In this document: positions 1 to 8,821 of the stretch, one piece after another | How the letters are laid out: each line of letters starts with the position of its first letter | Numbering within the stretch: position 1 is the stretch's first letter | NCBI RefSeq assembly: GCF_030142075.1 | Contig: NZ_CP126241.1 | Location: forward strand, 2,914,001-2,978,000 | Length of the DNA stretch: 64,000 nucleotides | Direction of reading: 5' to 3' | From: Arthrobacter sp. zg-Y20 | GTDB lineage: Bacteria; Actinomycetota; Actinomycetes; Actinomycetales; Micrococcaceae | The notes under the pieces: generated by a model | Told to the model about the DNA's origin: nothing | Seen by the model: the letters and a program-made list of their open reading frames with translations, nothing else | Database searches by the model: none | Program-made: the position numbers and the translations under genes

Positions 1-477
1 GGAGGCGCGGCATAGCGGGACCTGGTTGCAGATGGCCGCGCCGTCCACCAGCCAGCCGATTGCCCCCATGTCCGCCCAGGTCAGAGCGGGATAGTTGAAG
101 ATCGACGAGTAGCGGGCCTTGCCGGCAATGAGGCCTTCGGTCATCTGTTCCCTCGGCGTGCCCAGGGTTTCAGCTGCGGAATACAGGTACAGTCCGTGTC
201 CGGCTTCGTCCTGGACCTTGGCCATCAGGATGGCCTTGCGCTTGAGCGAGGGCGCCCGGGAAATCCAGTTCCCTTCCGGCTGCATCCCAATGATTTCCGA
301 GTGTGCGTGCTGGGAGATTTGCCGCACGAGGGTTTTCCGGTATGCATCCGGCATCCAGTCCCGCGGTTCCACCCGTGTGTCGGCGGCGATCAGCCTGTCA
401 AAGTGTTCTTGCCCGCCGGAACCGCTTCCGGTCTCCGCACTGAGAGCTGTCCGGCCCATATTTTCCCCGCTCATCAT
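1..477 (-). CDS. paaA: Phenylacetyl-CoA epoxidase subunit PaaA, N-terminal part (cut by window edge)
   Basis: Catalytic di-iron subunit of the PaaABCE epoxidase, which converts phenylacetyl-CoA to its ring-1,2-epoxide in the cytosol. The visible translation carries the PaaA hallmarks [63 protein letters not shown] (the EAGH region supplies iron ligands) and [30 protein letters not shown], all read directly on the minus strand. The gene runs off the left edge, so about half of the usual roughly 310 residues is present and paaB and later genes would lie outside. The start is uncertain: in-frame ATGs occur at 492, 477, 474 and 459. I chose 477 because the conserved region begins only about 15 residues further in. 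A 15-nt repeat lies just upstream and PaaR-like operators lie at 589-624. Family identity is very secure; the exact start is not. Confidence 0.95.
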   Translation of the reverse strand, partial: MMSGENMGRTALSAETGSGSGGQEHFDRLIAADTRVEPRDWMPDAYRKTLVRQISQHAHSEIIGMQPEGNWISRAPSLKRKAILMAKVQDEAGHGLYLYSAAETLGTPREQMTEGLIAGKARYSSIFNYPALTWADMGAIGWLVDGAAICNQVPLCRAS

Positions 478-488
478 CCCGACCCCGC

Positions 489-533
489 TCATCCCAACCG
501 CACTCGTCCCAACCGCGTTCGTCCCAACCGCAC
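489..533. repeat. Three tandem 15-nt repeats upstream of paaA
   Basis: Three consecutive copies of the 15-mer CTCATCCCAACCGCA and close variants (489-503, 504-518, 519-533). They lie in the paaA leader or, if translation begins upstream of 492, in an in-frame N-terminal extension, because no stop interrupts that frame here. The length is a multiple of three, so copy number changes would not break the frame. Confidence 0.7.
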
Positions 534-588
534 CCGGTGCAACGCGCCGCAGGCATTGAATCCCCGCCTCAGTGGACGGCAGTATTGC

Positions 589-624
589 TACCGACCGTAT
601 TATTTACCGACCGTTCGTTCAGAA
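589..624 (-). promoter_or_regulatory. PaaR-type operator and direct repeat before paaA
   Basis: The 10-mer TACCGACCGT occurs at 589-598 and again at 605-614. The second copy opens a 20-mer, TACCGACCGTTCGTTCAGAA (605-624), which matches 16 of 20 positions of the reverse complement of the perfect-arm palindrome before paaZ (16830-16849). The first copy shares the 12-mer TACCGACCGTAT with that same site. The position, about 110-150 nt before paaA, fits a repressor site in its promoter. The binding protein is inferred to be the TetR regulator at 13831-14508. Confidence 0.65.
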
Positions 625-698
625 TATGGAGAGTGGATACGAGGGTCAAGACCCTATGGAAAACTGAACACAGAGAGTTCAACGCGGAGAGGATTGAC

Positions 699-1370
699 AT
701 GGGTACCCCCGAACCCGATGCCGGGCGCCGGATACCGGGCGCCCCTGCAGGTGCTGCTCCGGGCGGTGTTGGTCCGGCCGGTGCTGACCTTGCCGGGGCT
801 GACCCGGCCGGTGTTGGTCCGTCCGGTGCTGCCCTTCCCGGACCGCGGCCCGAGGACCGGGAGGAACGGCCGGCCGTTCGTTCGGCAGCGGTGGTCATTG
901 TGCCAACGCTCCTGGGACTGCTGGGCTTTTTCGCCGTGGCGGCCGCGGTGACCTCCGATGCCGCTACCGTCAACGTCACTGCGCCGGGCCTGCTGCTGGC
1001 CTTCACCGCCCTGGTTGTTGCCGGGGTCAGCCCGCTCTACGCACGCAATCCCACCTGGCGTTCCCTGCGGCGTCCGGCCCTTCTCCTGGCAGCCTGCCTG
1101 GTGGTGGAAGCCGTCCTCCTGCTGGCTGCACCGCACTTGGTCCTGTTCTCGCTGCCGGCACTTCCGCTGGCCCTGGCAGGGGGCACCGTCCTGCTGGGCA
1201 CCAGCCTCTGGGGGCAGTTCCGCAAGGGCCCGGCGCCGGAACCGGCACTGCTCCCCCGCCGCGAGATGCCGCCGCGGCCCTTCACCTCGACCCTCCTGGT
1301 CGTGGCGGTGAACTGGCTGCTTTTCCTCAGCGTGGGAGCGCTGTGCGCTTGGTTGCTGCTGGGCGACTAG
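699..1370 (+). CDS. Hypothetical membrane protein with repetitive N-terminus
   Basis: Predicted 223-residue integral membrane protein of unknown function. The start at 699 is preferred over an upstream in-frame ATG at 537 because a purine-rich GGAGAGGA lies just before it. Residues 1-55 are a Gly/Ala/Pro-rich disordered stretch built from six 5-residue units. After a basic/acidic linker there are about four hydrophobic stretches: roughly residues 62-84, 92-112, 125-160 (probably two passes) and 198-222. It is divergent from paaA, and its stop codon overlaps the stop of the convergent XRE gene in a shared CTAG. No family is recognised; its location beside paaA is not enough to assign a role. 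Confidence 0.7.
   Translation: MGTPEPDAGRRIPGAPAGAAPGGVGPAGADLAGADPAGVGPSGAALPGPRPEDREERPAVRSAAVVIVPTLLGLLGFFAVAAAVTSDAATVNVTAPGLLLAFTALVVAGVSPLYARNPTWRSLRRPALLLAACLVVEAVLLLAAPHLVLFSLPALPLALAGGTVLLGTSLWGQFRKGPAPEPALLPRREMPPRPFTSTLLVVAVNWLLFLSVGALCAWLLLGD
750..839 (+). repeat. Six 15-nt tandem repeats inside the N-terminus of the membrane protein
   Basis: Six in-frame 15-nt units (750, 765, 780, 795, 810, 825) such as GGTGCTGCTCCGGGC and GGTGTTGGTCCGGCC encode a (G-A/V-x-x-A/G)n stretch. Unit length preserves the reading frame; units 2 and 5 differ by a single base. Confidence 0.75.
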
Positions 1371-1561
1371 CCCCCGGGCAGGAACAGGTCTTCAATATGC
1401 CGGCCCAACACGCGGGCCAGGCTAAAGGCCAGCGGCAGGGACGGATCAAATTTGCCCTTCTCGATGGAAATCACCGTCTGCCGGGAGACCCCCAGGCGTT
1501 CGGCCAACTGCACCTGTGATAGTCCCAGGCGCAGCCGCTCCTGGGCCACGCGGTTCTCCAT
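1367..1561 (-). CDS. XRE-family transcriptional regulator (short, HTH only)
   Basis: A 64-residue protein consisting almost only of a helix-turn-helix: RLGLSQVQLAERLGVSRQTVISIEKGKFDPSLPLAFSLARVLG is the typical HTH_3 pattern, followed by the C-terminal IEDLFLPGG common in small regulators paired with membrane proteins. The start ATG at 1561 lies 2 nt after the stop of the membrane-protein gene (1564-1998), so the two are surely cotranscribed and translationally coupled. The stop overlaps that of the convergent gene at 1370. By analogy with this regulator type it probably represses its own operon through the palindrome at 2016-2037 (inference). Confidence 0.88.
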   Translation of the reverse strand: MENRVAQERLRLGLSQVQLAERLGVSRQTVISIEKGKFDPSLPLAFSLARVLGRHIEDLFLPGG

Positions 1562-1563
1562 GC

Positions 1564-1998
1564 CTAAGAATTCCGGTGCCGGGCAACGGCATAACGCAGT
1601 GTCCAGGCCCCCAGCCCGGCCGCACAGTACAGCGGCAGCGGCGCGGCCCAACCTGCCACTGCCTGCACCACCACTCCGGCGGCCAGCAGCACTATCAGGT
1701 CCGTGAATGCCGCAGCTGCGGCATCCCGCGTCCAGGAGCGTTCGACGTCGGCGGCTGAGTCCGTGTCCAGCCGGCGGGTTTCCCCGGCGTTCAGCACCAG
1801 CATCCAGAACGCCGCCGCCGCCACCGGGCCCACCGCCGCGGCGAAGACCGGCACATACAGCGCCGGGTCCCCACCGGTCCGCAGCGCCGCGGCCCAGCCA
1901 AGGAGCGCACCGGCGGCCGCACCACTTGCTGCAGCCGCACCAATCGTCAGGAGGCGGGTGCGGCCGCCCTTCGTCTCGGAAGTCATGGCCTGGAGCAT
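1564..1998 (-). CDS. Small multi-pass membrane protein paired with XRE regulator
   Basis: A 144-residue protein with four predicted hydrophobic segments (about residues 17-38, 46-68, 97-116 and 117-136) and a short polar loop containing ETRRLDTDSAADVERSWTRDAA. It is the first gene of a two-gene operon with the XRE regulator. Similar membrane protein plus short XRE pairs are common in Actinobacteria and Firmicutes, but their function is mostly unknown. The start is either the ATG at 1998 or the one at 1986 (MTSETKGG); a CCGGAG lies about 10 nt before 1998. The 22-bp palindrome sits immediately upstream and overlaps the probable ribosome binding region. Confidence 0.75.
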   Translation of the reverse strand: MLQAMTSETKGGRTRLLTIGAAAASGAAAGALLGWAAALRTGGDPALYVPVFAAAVGPVAAAAFWMLVLNAGETRRLDTDSAADVERSWTRDAAAAAFTDLIVLLAAGVVVQAVAGWAAPLPLYCAAGLGAWTLRYAVARHRNS

Positions 1999-2015
1999 GC
2001 CATGCCGACTCCGGA

Positions 2016-2037
2016 GATGTAAAGCGTGCTTTACATC
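2016..2037. promoter_or_regulatory. 22-bp palindrome, likely XRE operator
   Basis: Perfect 10-bp arms GATGTAAAGC and GCTTTACATC separated by GT. It lies 18 nt before the membrane-protein/XRE operon start, where an autorepressor would act. TGTAAAG-N-CTTTACA type palindromes are familiar upstream of such regulator/membrane-protein pairs; the assignment is inferred from position and symmetry. Confidence 0.65.
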
Positions 2038-2132
2038 CCCGCCCGCTGACGCCGGGGGTCCGCGGGCTAAGCCGCGAGCATAACGCCAGCGCGGTCCTTC
2101 GACGCCGCGGCCCGGATGGATATATTCGAAGC

Positions 2133-4310
2133 ATGACTACTCCCCAGCCCCCGGTTGCCAAGAAAGTCCCGACTGAACGCACCCACCACGGTGACACCTT
2201 CATCGACAACTATGAGTGGCTGCGGGAGAAGGAAAACCCCGAGGTGGTTGCCCACCTGACCGCGGAGAATGCGTACGCCACCGAGATCACGGCCGATCAG
2301 GAGCCGCTGCGCGAGGAGATCTTCAACGAGATCAAGAACCGCACTGAGGAGACGGACCTCTCCGTTCCGGCCCGCAAGAAGGGCTGGTGGTATTACACCC
2401 GCACCGAAGAGGGCAAGCAGTACGCCATTCACTGCCGCACCGCCGCCCAAGACACCGGGGACCTCGACGCCGACTGGACGCCGCCCGCCGTCCTGCCGGG
2501 CGTCCCGGTGGAAGGCGAACAGATCCTCGTGGACGGGAACGTGGAAGCCGAAGGCAAGCCGTTCTTCTCCCTGGGCGGACTGGCCGTGACCGAGGACGGC
2601 AACCTGCTCGCCTACTCCGAGGACAACGCCGGCGACGAGCGTTTCACCCTGCGGATCAAGGACCTGCGCACCGGGGAGCTGCTCCCGGACACCATTGCCA
2701 ACGTTTTCTATTCGCTGGCCTTCGCCCCGGACGGCACCCGCGTCTTCTACACCGTGGTGGATGATTCCTGGCGGCCGTACCAGATCAAGGCGCATACCCT
2801 GGGCACCCCGGTGGAGGACGACGTCGTGATCTACCAGGAAGACGACATTGCCATGTGGACCGGCTTCGACCTCTCCGCAGACCGCAGGCAGCTGCTGATC
2901 GGCATTAGCAGCTCCGAATACAGCGAATACCGCGTGCTGGACTTCGCCGATCCCACGGACACGGTCCGCACCCTGATTCCCCGCAGCGCACACATCCTTT
3001 ACGAGGCCGAGCCGCTGACCCTTGACGGCCGCCGCCAGTACCTCCTCACGCACAACCGCGGGGCGCTGAACTCCATGCTTTCGCTGGTGGACGAGGCCGA
3101 ATTCGACAAGCCCCTGGACGAGCAGCAGTGGCGCACCGTGATCGCCCACGACGACACCGTGCGGGTCAACGGCGCAGCCGTCACCGCCACGCATGTGCTC
3201 GTCTCGGTGCGGAAGGACACCACCGAGCGGGTGCAGATCCTCCCGGTTGACGGCCTGGGCACCGGCGCGCAGGGTTCCCCGGTGGAACCGGCCTTCGACG
3301 AGGAGCTCTACACCGCCAACCTGGCCAACGCAGAGTTCGACTCCCCGATCATGCGGCTCAGCTACACCTCCTTCCTTACCCCGCCGCGGGTCTACGACTA
3401 CGTGCTGGCCACCGGCGAATTGGAGCTGCGTAAGGAAACCCCGGTGAAGGGCGGCTACCGGTCCGAGGACTACGTAGCCGAACGTGATTGGGCGACGGCG
3501 GCGGACGGCACCCGCATTCCGCTCTCCGTCATCCGGCGGGCGGACCTGCAGCGGGACGGCAGCAACCCGGCCCTGGTCTACGCCTACGGCAGCTACGAAA
3601 TGAGCATGGACCCGGGGTTCAACGTAGCCCGGCTCTCGCTCCTGGACCGCGGAGTGCTGTACGTGGTGGCGCATGTGCGCGGTGGCGGAGAAATGGGCCG
3701 CTCCTGGTATGACAACGGCAAGAAGCTGCACAAGAAGAACACCTTCACCGACTTCGTGGATGCCACGGACGCGGTGGCGGCGTCCGGGTGGGCGGATCCG
3801 GACCGGATCGCGGCCATGGGCGGCTCGGCCGGCGGCCTGCTGATGGGCGCCGTCGCGAACCTGGCGCCGCAGAAGTACCGCGCCATCGTGGCGCAGGTGC
3901 CGTTTGTGGACGCGCTGACCAGCATCCTTGACCCTGATCTGCCGCTCTCGGCCCTGGAATGGGAGGAATGGGGCAATCCCATCACCGACCCCGAGGTTTA
4001 CCGGTACATGAAGGAATACACGCCCTACGAGAACATCCGGGCCGTGGACTATCCCAAAATCGCCGCCGTCACCAGCTTCAATGACACCCGTGTGCTGTAC
4101 GTGGAACCGGCCAAGTGGGTGGCCCAGCTGCGCGAAACCACCACCGGCAGCGAGCCTATTGTGCTCAAGATCGAAATGGACGGCGGCCACGGCGGGGCTT
4201 CCGGGCGGTACGAGGCCTGGAAGGACCGCGCCTGGGACTACGCATTCATCCTGGCCGCCCTGGGCGCCCGGGACCTGCTGCCGGCGGCCAAACGGGAGAA
4301 CGCCGCCTAG
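2133..4310 (+). CDS. ptrB: Oligopeptidase B-like S9A serine peptidase
   Basis: Cytosolic serine oligopeptidase that cleaves short peptides after basic residues. The 725-residue protein has the S9A layout: an N-terminal beta-propeller (about 1-420) with the early THHGDTFIDNYEWLRE motif, then the alpha/beta-hydrolase domain. The catalytic triad is visible: Ser565 in MGGSAGG, Asp651 in SFNDTRV and His686 in DGGHGG. The spacing of 86 and 35 residues is as expected for oligopeptidase B. The downstream PFVDALTSILDPDLPLSALEWEEWGNP block is diagnostic for the group. The start at 2133 is where homology begins; the frame is open much further upstream only because of high GC. It is a single gene, convergent with cebR, and its stop overlaps cebR's in CTAG. 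Confidence 0.95.
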   Translation: MTTPQPPVAKKVPTERTHHGDTFIDNYEWLREKENPEVVAHLTAENAYATEITADQEPLREEIFNEIKNRTEETDLSVPARKKGWWYYTRTEEGKQYAIHCRTAAQDTGDLDADWTPPAVLPGVPVEGEQILVDGNVEAEGKPFFSLGGLAVTEDGNLLAYSEDNAGDERFTLRIKDLRTGELLPDTIANVFYSLAFAPDGTRVFYTVVDDSWRPYQIKAHTLGTPVEDDVVIYQEDDIAMWTGFDLSADRRQLLIGISSSEYSEYRVLDFADPTDTVRTLIPRSAHILYEAEPLTLDGRRQYLLTHNRGALNSMLSLVDEAEFDKPLDEQQWRTVIAHDDTVRVNGAAVTATHVLVSVRKDTTERVQILPVDGLGTGAQGSPVEPAFDEELYTANLANAEFDSPIMRLSYTSFLTPPRVYDYVLATGELELRKETPVKGGYRSEDYVAERDWATAADGTRIPLSVIRRADLQRDGSNPALVYAYGSYEMSMDPGFNVARLSLLDRGVLYVVAHVRGGGEMGRSWYDNGKKLHKKNTFTDFVDATDAVAASGWADPDRIAAMGGSAGGLLMGAVANLAPQKYRAIVAQVPFVDALTSILDPDLPLSALEWEEWGNPITDPEVYRYMKEYTPYENIRAVDYPKIAAVTSFNDTRVLYVEPAKWVAQLRETTTGSEPIVLKIEMDGGHGGASGRYEAWKDRAWDYAFILAALGARDLLPAAKRENAA

Positions 4311-5359
4311 GCGGACTGCCGGATGACCAGTTCCGGCGGGTAGATAGCCGGTTCCAGGCGCGAACCGGGCTCCTCGATTTCGCGCAGCAGCATTTCGGAG
4401 GCGCGCCGTGCCATCTCGACCATCGGGTTCACCACCGTGGTCAGCCCGGGCTTGCTCGAGGCGGCCAGCTGGTGGTTGTCATACCCCACCAGCGCCACGT
4501 CCCCGGGAACCGACAAGCCCCGCTCGCGCAGGACGGTCAGCACACCCAGGGCCATGAGGTCCGACGCCGCGAAGATGGCGTCAATCCCCGGATCGGCGTC
4601 CAGCAGCCGGGCCGCTGCCGCTGCGCCGCCTTCGGTGGTGAAGTGCCCGGACTCCGCGCCGGCAGAGACCAGCCCTGCCTCAGCGAGTCCGGCACGCCAG
4701 CCCTCCGTGCGGTCCTGCGCAGCGGTCATGTCCGCCGGTCCGGTCACCGTGGCGATCCGGCGGTAACCGCGGCCGGCAAGGTGCCGCGCCGCGAGCAGTC
4801 CGCCGGTGTAGTTGTCCGTATCCACGAACACCAGTCCCTGGCGGCCATGCCACGGCCGGCCGATGAACACGGCCGGCAGCGGCGCGTCCGCCAGTTCGAT
4901 TTCCAGGGCGTCCGCCTTGTGGTGCGAAACAACAATGGCCCCGTCCACGTGGCCGCTGCGCAGGTACCGGATGATCTGGCCCGCTTTCTCCCCCTGCCGG
5001 GCAATCAGCAGCACCAGCTGCACTTCGGTATCAGCCAGCGACTCGGTGATCCCATTGAGGGTCATGGCGAAGAAGGGATCCACCAGGACCCGGCCGTCCG
5101 GTTCGGGAATCACCAGGGCAATCGAGTCGGCACGGCTGGTGGCCAGCGACCGGGCTGCCCGGTTGGGGGTGAAGCCCAGCTCTCCGATAGCGGCGTCAAT
5201 GGCCGCCTGCGTCCGGGCACTGACCCGGGCCCCGCCGTTGATCGCCCGCGACACGGTGGAGCGGGAGACGCCGGAAAGCGCCGCCACATCTTCCAGTGTG
5301 GGACTGCTGCGGCGGGGCTTGACCTGCGTTCCGCGGGTGCCCTGGTTGAGGGAGCTCAC
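4307..5359 (-). CDS. cebR: LacI-family repressor, CebR-like
   Basis: LacI/GalR regulator of 350 residues. The N-terminal HTH reads PTLEDVAALSGVSRSTVSRAINGGARVSARTQAAIDAAIGELGFTPN, including the hinge region, followed by a periplasmic-binding-protein-like sensor domain ending in GYDNHQLAASSKPGLTTVVNP. I chose the GTG at 5359 because it overlaps the bgl stop as GTGA, implying translational coupling. It is the last gene of the cebE-cebF-cebG-bglC-cebR unit. The two TGGGAGCGCTCCCA palindromes before cebE equal the known CebR consensus of streptomycetes, where cellobiose or related oligosaccharides relieve repression; the ligand here is inferred from that match and from the beta-glucosidase neighbour. 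Confidence 0.85.
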   Translation of the reverse strand: MSSLNQGTRGTQVKPRRSSPTLEDVAALSGVSRSTVSRAINGGARVSARTQAAIDAAIGELGFTPNRAARSLATSRADSIALVIPEPDGRVLVDPFFAMTLNGITESLADTEVQLVLLIARQGEKAGQIIRYLRSGHVDGAIVVSHHKADALEIELADAPLPAVFIGRPWHGRQGLVFVDTDNYTGGLLAARHLAGRGYRRIATVTGPADMTAAQDRTEGWRAGLAEAGLVSAGAESGHFTTEGGAAAAARLLDADPGIDAIFAASDLMALGVLTVLRERGLSVPGDVALVGYDNHQLAASSKPGLTTVVNPMVEMARRASEMLLREIEEPGSRLEPAIYPPELVIRQSA

Positions 5360-6816
5360 TGAATCGACGATACGACATCCGGTGCGGCCGCGGAGGACCT
5401 TTCCGGCAAGGCATTGGTACGTGCGGTTTCGGCGAACCACCGGGCGCTGGCCTTCGGGGTGCGGACCTGGGTCTGGTAGTCCACATGGACAATGCCGAAC
5501 CGCTTCGCGTAGCCCCAGGCCCACTCAAAGTTGTCCATGAGCGACCAGGCAAAGTAACCGCGGACGTCGACACCGTCGGCTGCCGCATCGCGGACAGCCT
5601 GCAGGTGCGCTTCGATGAACCCCAGCCGGTCCTCGTCCTGGACCACGCCGTCAACCACAACGTCGTCGTCGAACGCGGCGCCGTTTTCCGTGATGTACAG
5701 CGGCACCCCGGCGGGCCCGGTGTAGTCGCGCTGCAGCCGGAGCAGGAGGCGGTGCAGGCCCTCGGGCTGGATTTCCCACCCCATGTTCGTCACCGGCAGT
5801 CCGCGGGGCACGGAGTAGACCCCGTCCGCGGCGGGATACGGGCTGGCCGACGGCCGCGAAACGGGTGCCTCGGTGCTCCGCAGTGTGGCCGGACGCGTCT
5901 TGGTGACGGCCTCGCCGTGGTAATAGTTCACGCCCAGGAAATCGACCGGTGTGCTGATGACCGCCATATCCCCTTCGCCGATGTGCTGTACCAAACCGTA
6001 TGGGGCCAGATCAGCGAGGACGTCCTCGGGATAACTGCCGCGGAAAACCGGGTCTGCGAACACCCGGTTGAACTGCCCGTCGATCCGGCGGGCGGCGTCC
6101 ACGTCGTCGGGGTTCTCAGGATCCAGCGGATCCGCGACGGTGAAGTTCAGGGTCAGGCCCACGTCCAGGGACGCATCGCGGGCCTTCAGCTCCTGCGCGG
6201 CAAGTCCGTGGCCGAGCAGCAGGTGGTGGTTCGCGGCCACGGCCAGGGACCGGTCCTGCAGTCCGGGTGCGTGCTCGCCGCTTGCGTAGCCGAGATAGGC
6301 GGAGCACCAGGGCTCGTTCAATGTGGTCCATGCCTTCACCCGGTCCCCCAGGGCGTCATGGACGCTCAGGGCGTACTCGGCAAAGCGGTAGGCAGTGTCG
6401 CGGTTGGCCCAGCCCCCGGCGTCCTGCAGCGCCTGCGGCAGGTCCCAGTGGTAAAGGGTCAGCCAGGGCTTTATTCCGGCGTCGAGCAGTTTGTCAGTGA
6501 GCCGGCTGTAGAAGTCCAGGCCGGCCGGGTTCACTGCGCCGCCGTCGGGCCGGATCCGCGCCCAGGAGGTGGAGAAGCGGTAGGAAGCCAGGTTCAGCGA
6601 CTTCATCAGGGCCACGTCTTCATCAAAGCGATGGTAGTGGTCGCAGGCGACGTCTCCGTTCTCGGCGTTGACCACTGCGCCCGGGACCCGGCTGAAGGTG
6701 TCCCAGATGGAGGCCTTGCGGCCGTCTTCCCACGCGCCACCCTCGATCTGGTAGGCGGCGGTGGCCGCCCCCCACAGGAATCCCGTGGGGAAGTTTCCGT
6801 TGGTGTGCTGCGTCAT
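5356..6816 (-). CDS. bglC: GH1 beta-glucosidase
   Basis: Family 1 glycoside hydrolase of 486 residues with no signal peptide, so it should hydrolyse imported beta-glucosides such as cellobiose in the cytosol. The N-terminus FPTGFLWGAATAAYQIEGG is the GH1 signature. The acid/base Glu168 lies in TLNEPW and the nucleophile Glu377 in YITENGA, and the C-terminal YFAWSLMDNFEWAWGY completes the family set. Length is normal. It overlaps the upstream permease gene by ATGA and the downstream cebR gene by GTGA, so the operon is tightly coupled. Substrate is inferred from the CebR-type operators and the sugar ABC transporter. Confidence 0.95.
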   Translation of the reverse strand: MTQHTNGNFPTGFLWGAATAAYQIEGGAWEDGRKASIWDTFSRVPGAVVNAENGDVACDHYHRFDEDVALMKSLNLASYRFSTSWARIRPDGGAVNPAGLDFYSRLTDKLLDAGIKPWLTLYHWDLPQALQDAGGWANRDTAYRFAEYALSVHDALGDRVKAWTTLNEPWCSAYLGYASGEHAPGLQDRSLAVAANHHLLLGHGLAAQELKARDASLDVGLTLNFTVADPLDPENPDDVDAARRIDGQFNRVFADPVFRGSYPEDVLADLAPYGLVQHIGEGDMAVISTPVDFLGVNYYHGEAVTKTRPATLRSTEAPVSRPSASPYPAADGVYSVPRGLPVTNMGWEIQPEGLHRLLLRLQRDYTGPAGVPLYITENGAAFDDDVVVDGVVQDEDRLGFIEAHLQAVRDAAADGVDVRGYFAWSLMDNFEWAWGYAKRFGIVHVDYQTQVRTPKASARWFAETARTNALPERSSAAAPDVVSSIQ

Positions 6817-7760
6817 CCCTTAACCGCTCCCTGCATAATTCCTGCAACCAGGTGCCGTCCTGCGACGGCGAAAACAATAAACAGCGGAATGGTGGAGAGC
6901 ACCACTCCGGCAAGGACCACCGAGTAGTCCACGAAACGAGCCGACTGCAGTTGCGCCAAGGCCACCGGCAGCGTCGGATTCTGCGCGTTGAGCACAATCA
7001 GGGGCCAGAAGAAGTTGGTCCATGTGGCAACGAAGGTGAACAGTGCCAGCATGGCGGCAGCCGGTCGGGCGGCCGGCAGGGCCACGTGCCAGAACGACTG
7101 CCACATGTTCGCGCCGTCCATCCGGACGGCTTCAATCAATTCGTCCGGCAGGGCGTCCTGGAGGTACTGGGTCATCCAGAACACGCCGAACGCGGTGACG
7201 AGCCCGGGAATGATGACGGCGCCCATGGTGCCGGTCCAGCCGAGTTTGGACATCACGATGAACAGCGGAATGACGCCGAGCTGCGTGGGAACGGCCATGG
7301 TGGCCACCACGAAGACCAGCAGCACCTTCGAACCCTTGAAGCGCAGCTTGGCGAAGGCGAAGCCGGCCAGGGAGGAGAAGATCACCACGGAGGCCGCCGT
7401 CACTGTGGAGACAAGGACGCTGTTGCCCAGGGCCCGCCAGAACGGGATGGTGTCGAGCACTGTTGCGGCATTGGCAAAGAAGTTACCGCCGGGGATCAGC
7501 GGCACCCCCTTGGCAATTGCGGTGCTGTCGTGGCTGGCGGCCAGGACGGACCAGAGGATCGGCAGGGCTGAGCCCAGGATCACTGCTCCGAGCAGCCCGT
7601 AGGTGAGGAAGCCGGGCCGCTTGTTGTACCCGCCCGTCTTCGCCGCCCGGACATTGACCCGTCCCGGACGCTGGTCCTGCCCGCCGCGGTCACGGCGTCG
7701 CTTGGCTGCTTCGGCGGCCTTGCGGCCGGCGGTCTGTTCGACCATGGGTACGGAAGTCAT
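6813..7760 (-). CDS. cebG: Sugar ABC transporter permease, CebG/MalG type
   Basis: Inner-membrane permease of a CUT1 carbohydrate importer, 315 residues with six predicted transmembrane segments. The EAA loop, which contacts the ATPase, is seen as DELIEAVRMDGANMWQSFWHVALPAARPA. A basic, charged N-terminal tail (about residues 10-47) precedes the first membrane segment. The start at 7760 overlaps the stop of the partner permease by ATGA, and its own stop overlaps the beta-glucosidase start. No ATPase gene is in the operon; as in streptomycetes, a shared MsiK-type ATPase encoded elsewhere probably energises the system (inference). Confidence 0.9.
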   Translation of the reverse strand: MTSVPMVEQTAGRKAAEAAKRRRDRGGQDQRPGRVNVRAAKTGGYNKRPGFLTYGLLGAVILGSALPILWSVLAASHDSTAIAKGVPLIPGGNFFANAATVLDTIPFWRALGNSVLVSTVTAASVVIFSSLAGFAFAKLRFKGSKVLLVFVVATMAVPTQLGVIPLFIVMSKLGWTGTMGAVIIPGLVTAFGVFWMTQYLQDALPDELIEAVRMDGANMWQSFWHVALPAARPAAAMLALFTFVATWTNFFWPLIVLNAQNPTLPVALAQLQSARFVDYSVVLAGVVLSTIPLFIVFAVAGRHLVAGIMQGAVKG

Positions 7761-8716
7761 TTCCGTCCTCCCTGGGTGGCGATGCGTCGGGTGATGAAGA
7801 AGTTCAGTGCGGCGATGACCACGATGATGACGAACAGCAGCCAGGCCACTGCAGAAGCACGTCCCAGGTTGCGCTGACCCCAACCCAGTTCCCAGATGTA
7901 GATCGTCAGGGTCTGCCATTGGCGGTCTGCACCGCCGAGCCCGTACGTGTCGAAGACGCGGGCCTCGTCGAAGATCTGCAGTCCGCCGATGGTGGCGGTG
8001 ATGACAACGAAAATGACGGTCGGGCGCAGCATGGGCACGGTAATGGAGATGAACTGCCGCCAGCGGCTGGCGCCGTCGATAATCGCGGCCTCGTACATGT
8101 CCCGCGGGATCGCCTGCATGGCGGCCAGGAAGATCAGCGCGTTGTAGCCGGTCCAGCGGAAGTCCACCATGGTCGCAATCGCGACGTGGCTGGCCAGGGA
8201 GTTGGCATGCCAGGGAATGGCCGGGAGTCCGATGGAGGTCAGCGCACCGTTGATGGCACCCGACTGGTCAGCGAAGAGGTTGCCGAAAATCAGGCCCACA
8301 GCTACGGGGGCAACGATGTAGGGCACGAGCACACCCATGCGCCAGAAGGTCTTGGCGCGGAGGTTGGCATCCAGGACAGCAGCAATGGCAATGGCCAGAA
8401 TGATCTGGGGCACTGCGGAGATCAGGAAGATGCTGAAGGTGTTGCCCACCGCATTCCAGAAATACGGCTGGGAGAGCACAAAGGTGAAGTTCTCGACGCC
8501 GGTGAAGCCCTGGTTGCCGCCGATCAGGTTCCAGTTGTGCAGGGAAACCCATCCGGTGTAGATCAGCGGGAACAGCCCGACGATGGCGAAGATGATGAAA
8601 AACGGCGAAACGTAAAGGTACGGGGAGACTTTGACGTCCCAGCGGGCCAGCCGGCTGCTGAACCCTAACCGCCGTACCGGCGTCCGCGCTGCCGGCGGCT
8701 TGACGGTGACAGCCAT
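7757..8716 (-). CDS. cebF: Sugar ABC transporter permease, CebF/MalF type
   Basis: Second permease of the importer, 319 residues with six predicted transmembrane helices starting near VSPYLYVSPFFIIFAIVGLFPLIYTGWVSLHNWNL. The cytoplasmic EAA motif is present as YEAAIIDGASRWRQFISITVPMLRP. The ATG at 8716 is chosen because AGGAAG lies 6 nt upstream; a TTG at 8737 in the same frame has no comparable signal. It follows cebE after about 105 nt and overlaps cebG by 4 nt. Confidence 0.9.
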   Translation of the reverse strand: MAVTVKPPAARTPVRRLGFSSRLARWDVKVSPYLYVSPFFIIFAIVGLFPLIYTGWVSLHNWNLIGGNQGFTGVENFTFVLSQPYFWNAVGNTFSIFLISAVPQIILAIAIAAVLDANLRAKTFWRMGVLVPYIVAPVAVGLIFGNLFADQSGAINGALTSIGLPAIPWHANSLASHVAIATMVDFRWTGYNALIFLAAMQAIPRDMYEAAIIDGASRWRQFISITVPMLRPTVIFVVITATIGGLQIFDEARVFDTYGLGGADRQWQTLTIYIWELGWGQRNLGRASAVAWLLFVIIVVIAALNFFITRRIATQGGRK

Positions 8717-8821
8717 GGCTGACTTCCTAACGTTCAAGGGGGGAAGAAGTTGGGTCCGGTGCCTGCAGCGCCCTCCTGCGGACTACACACAGTGGCAGCC
8801 GCAGGCACCGGAGGTTAGGGG

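Noticed and set aside
2067-4190. Long minus-strand frame of 707 codons
   Set aside because: Antisense to the oligopeptidase B gene, whose catalytic triad is clear on the plus strand.
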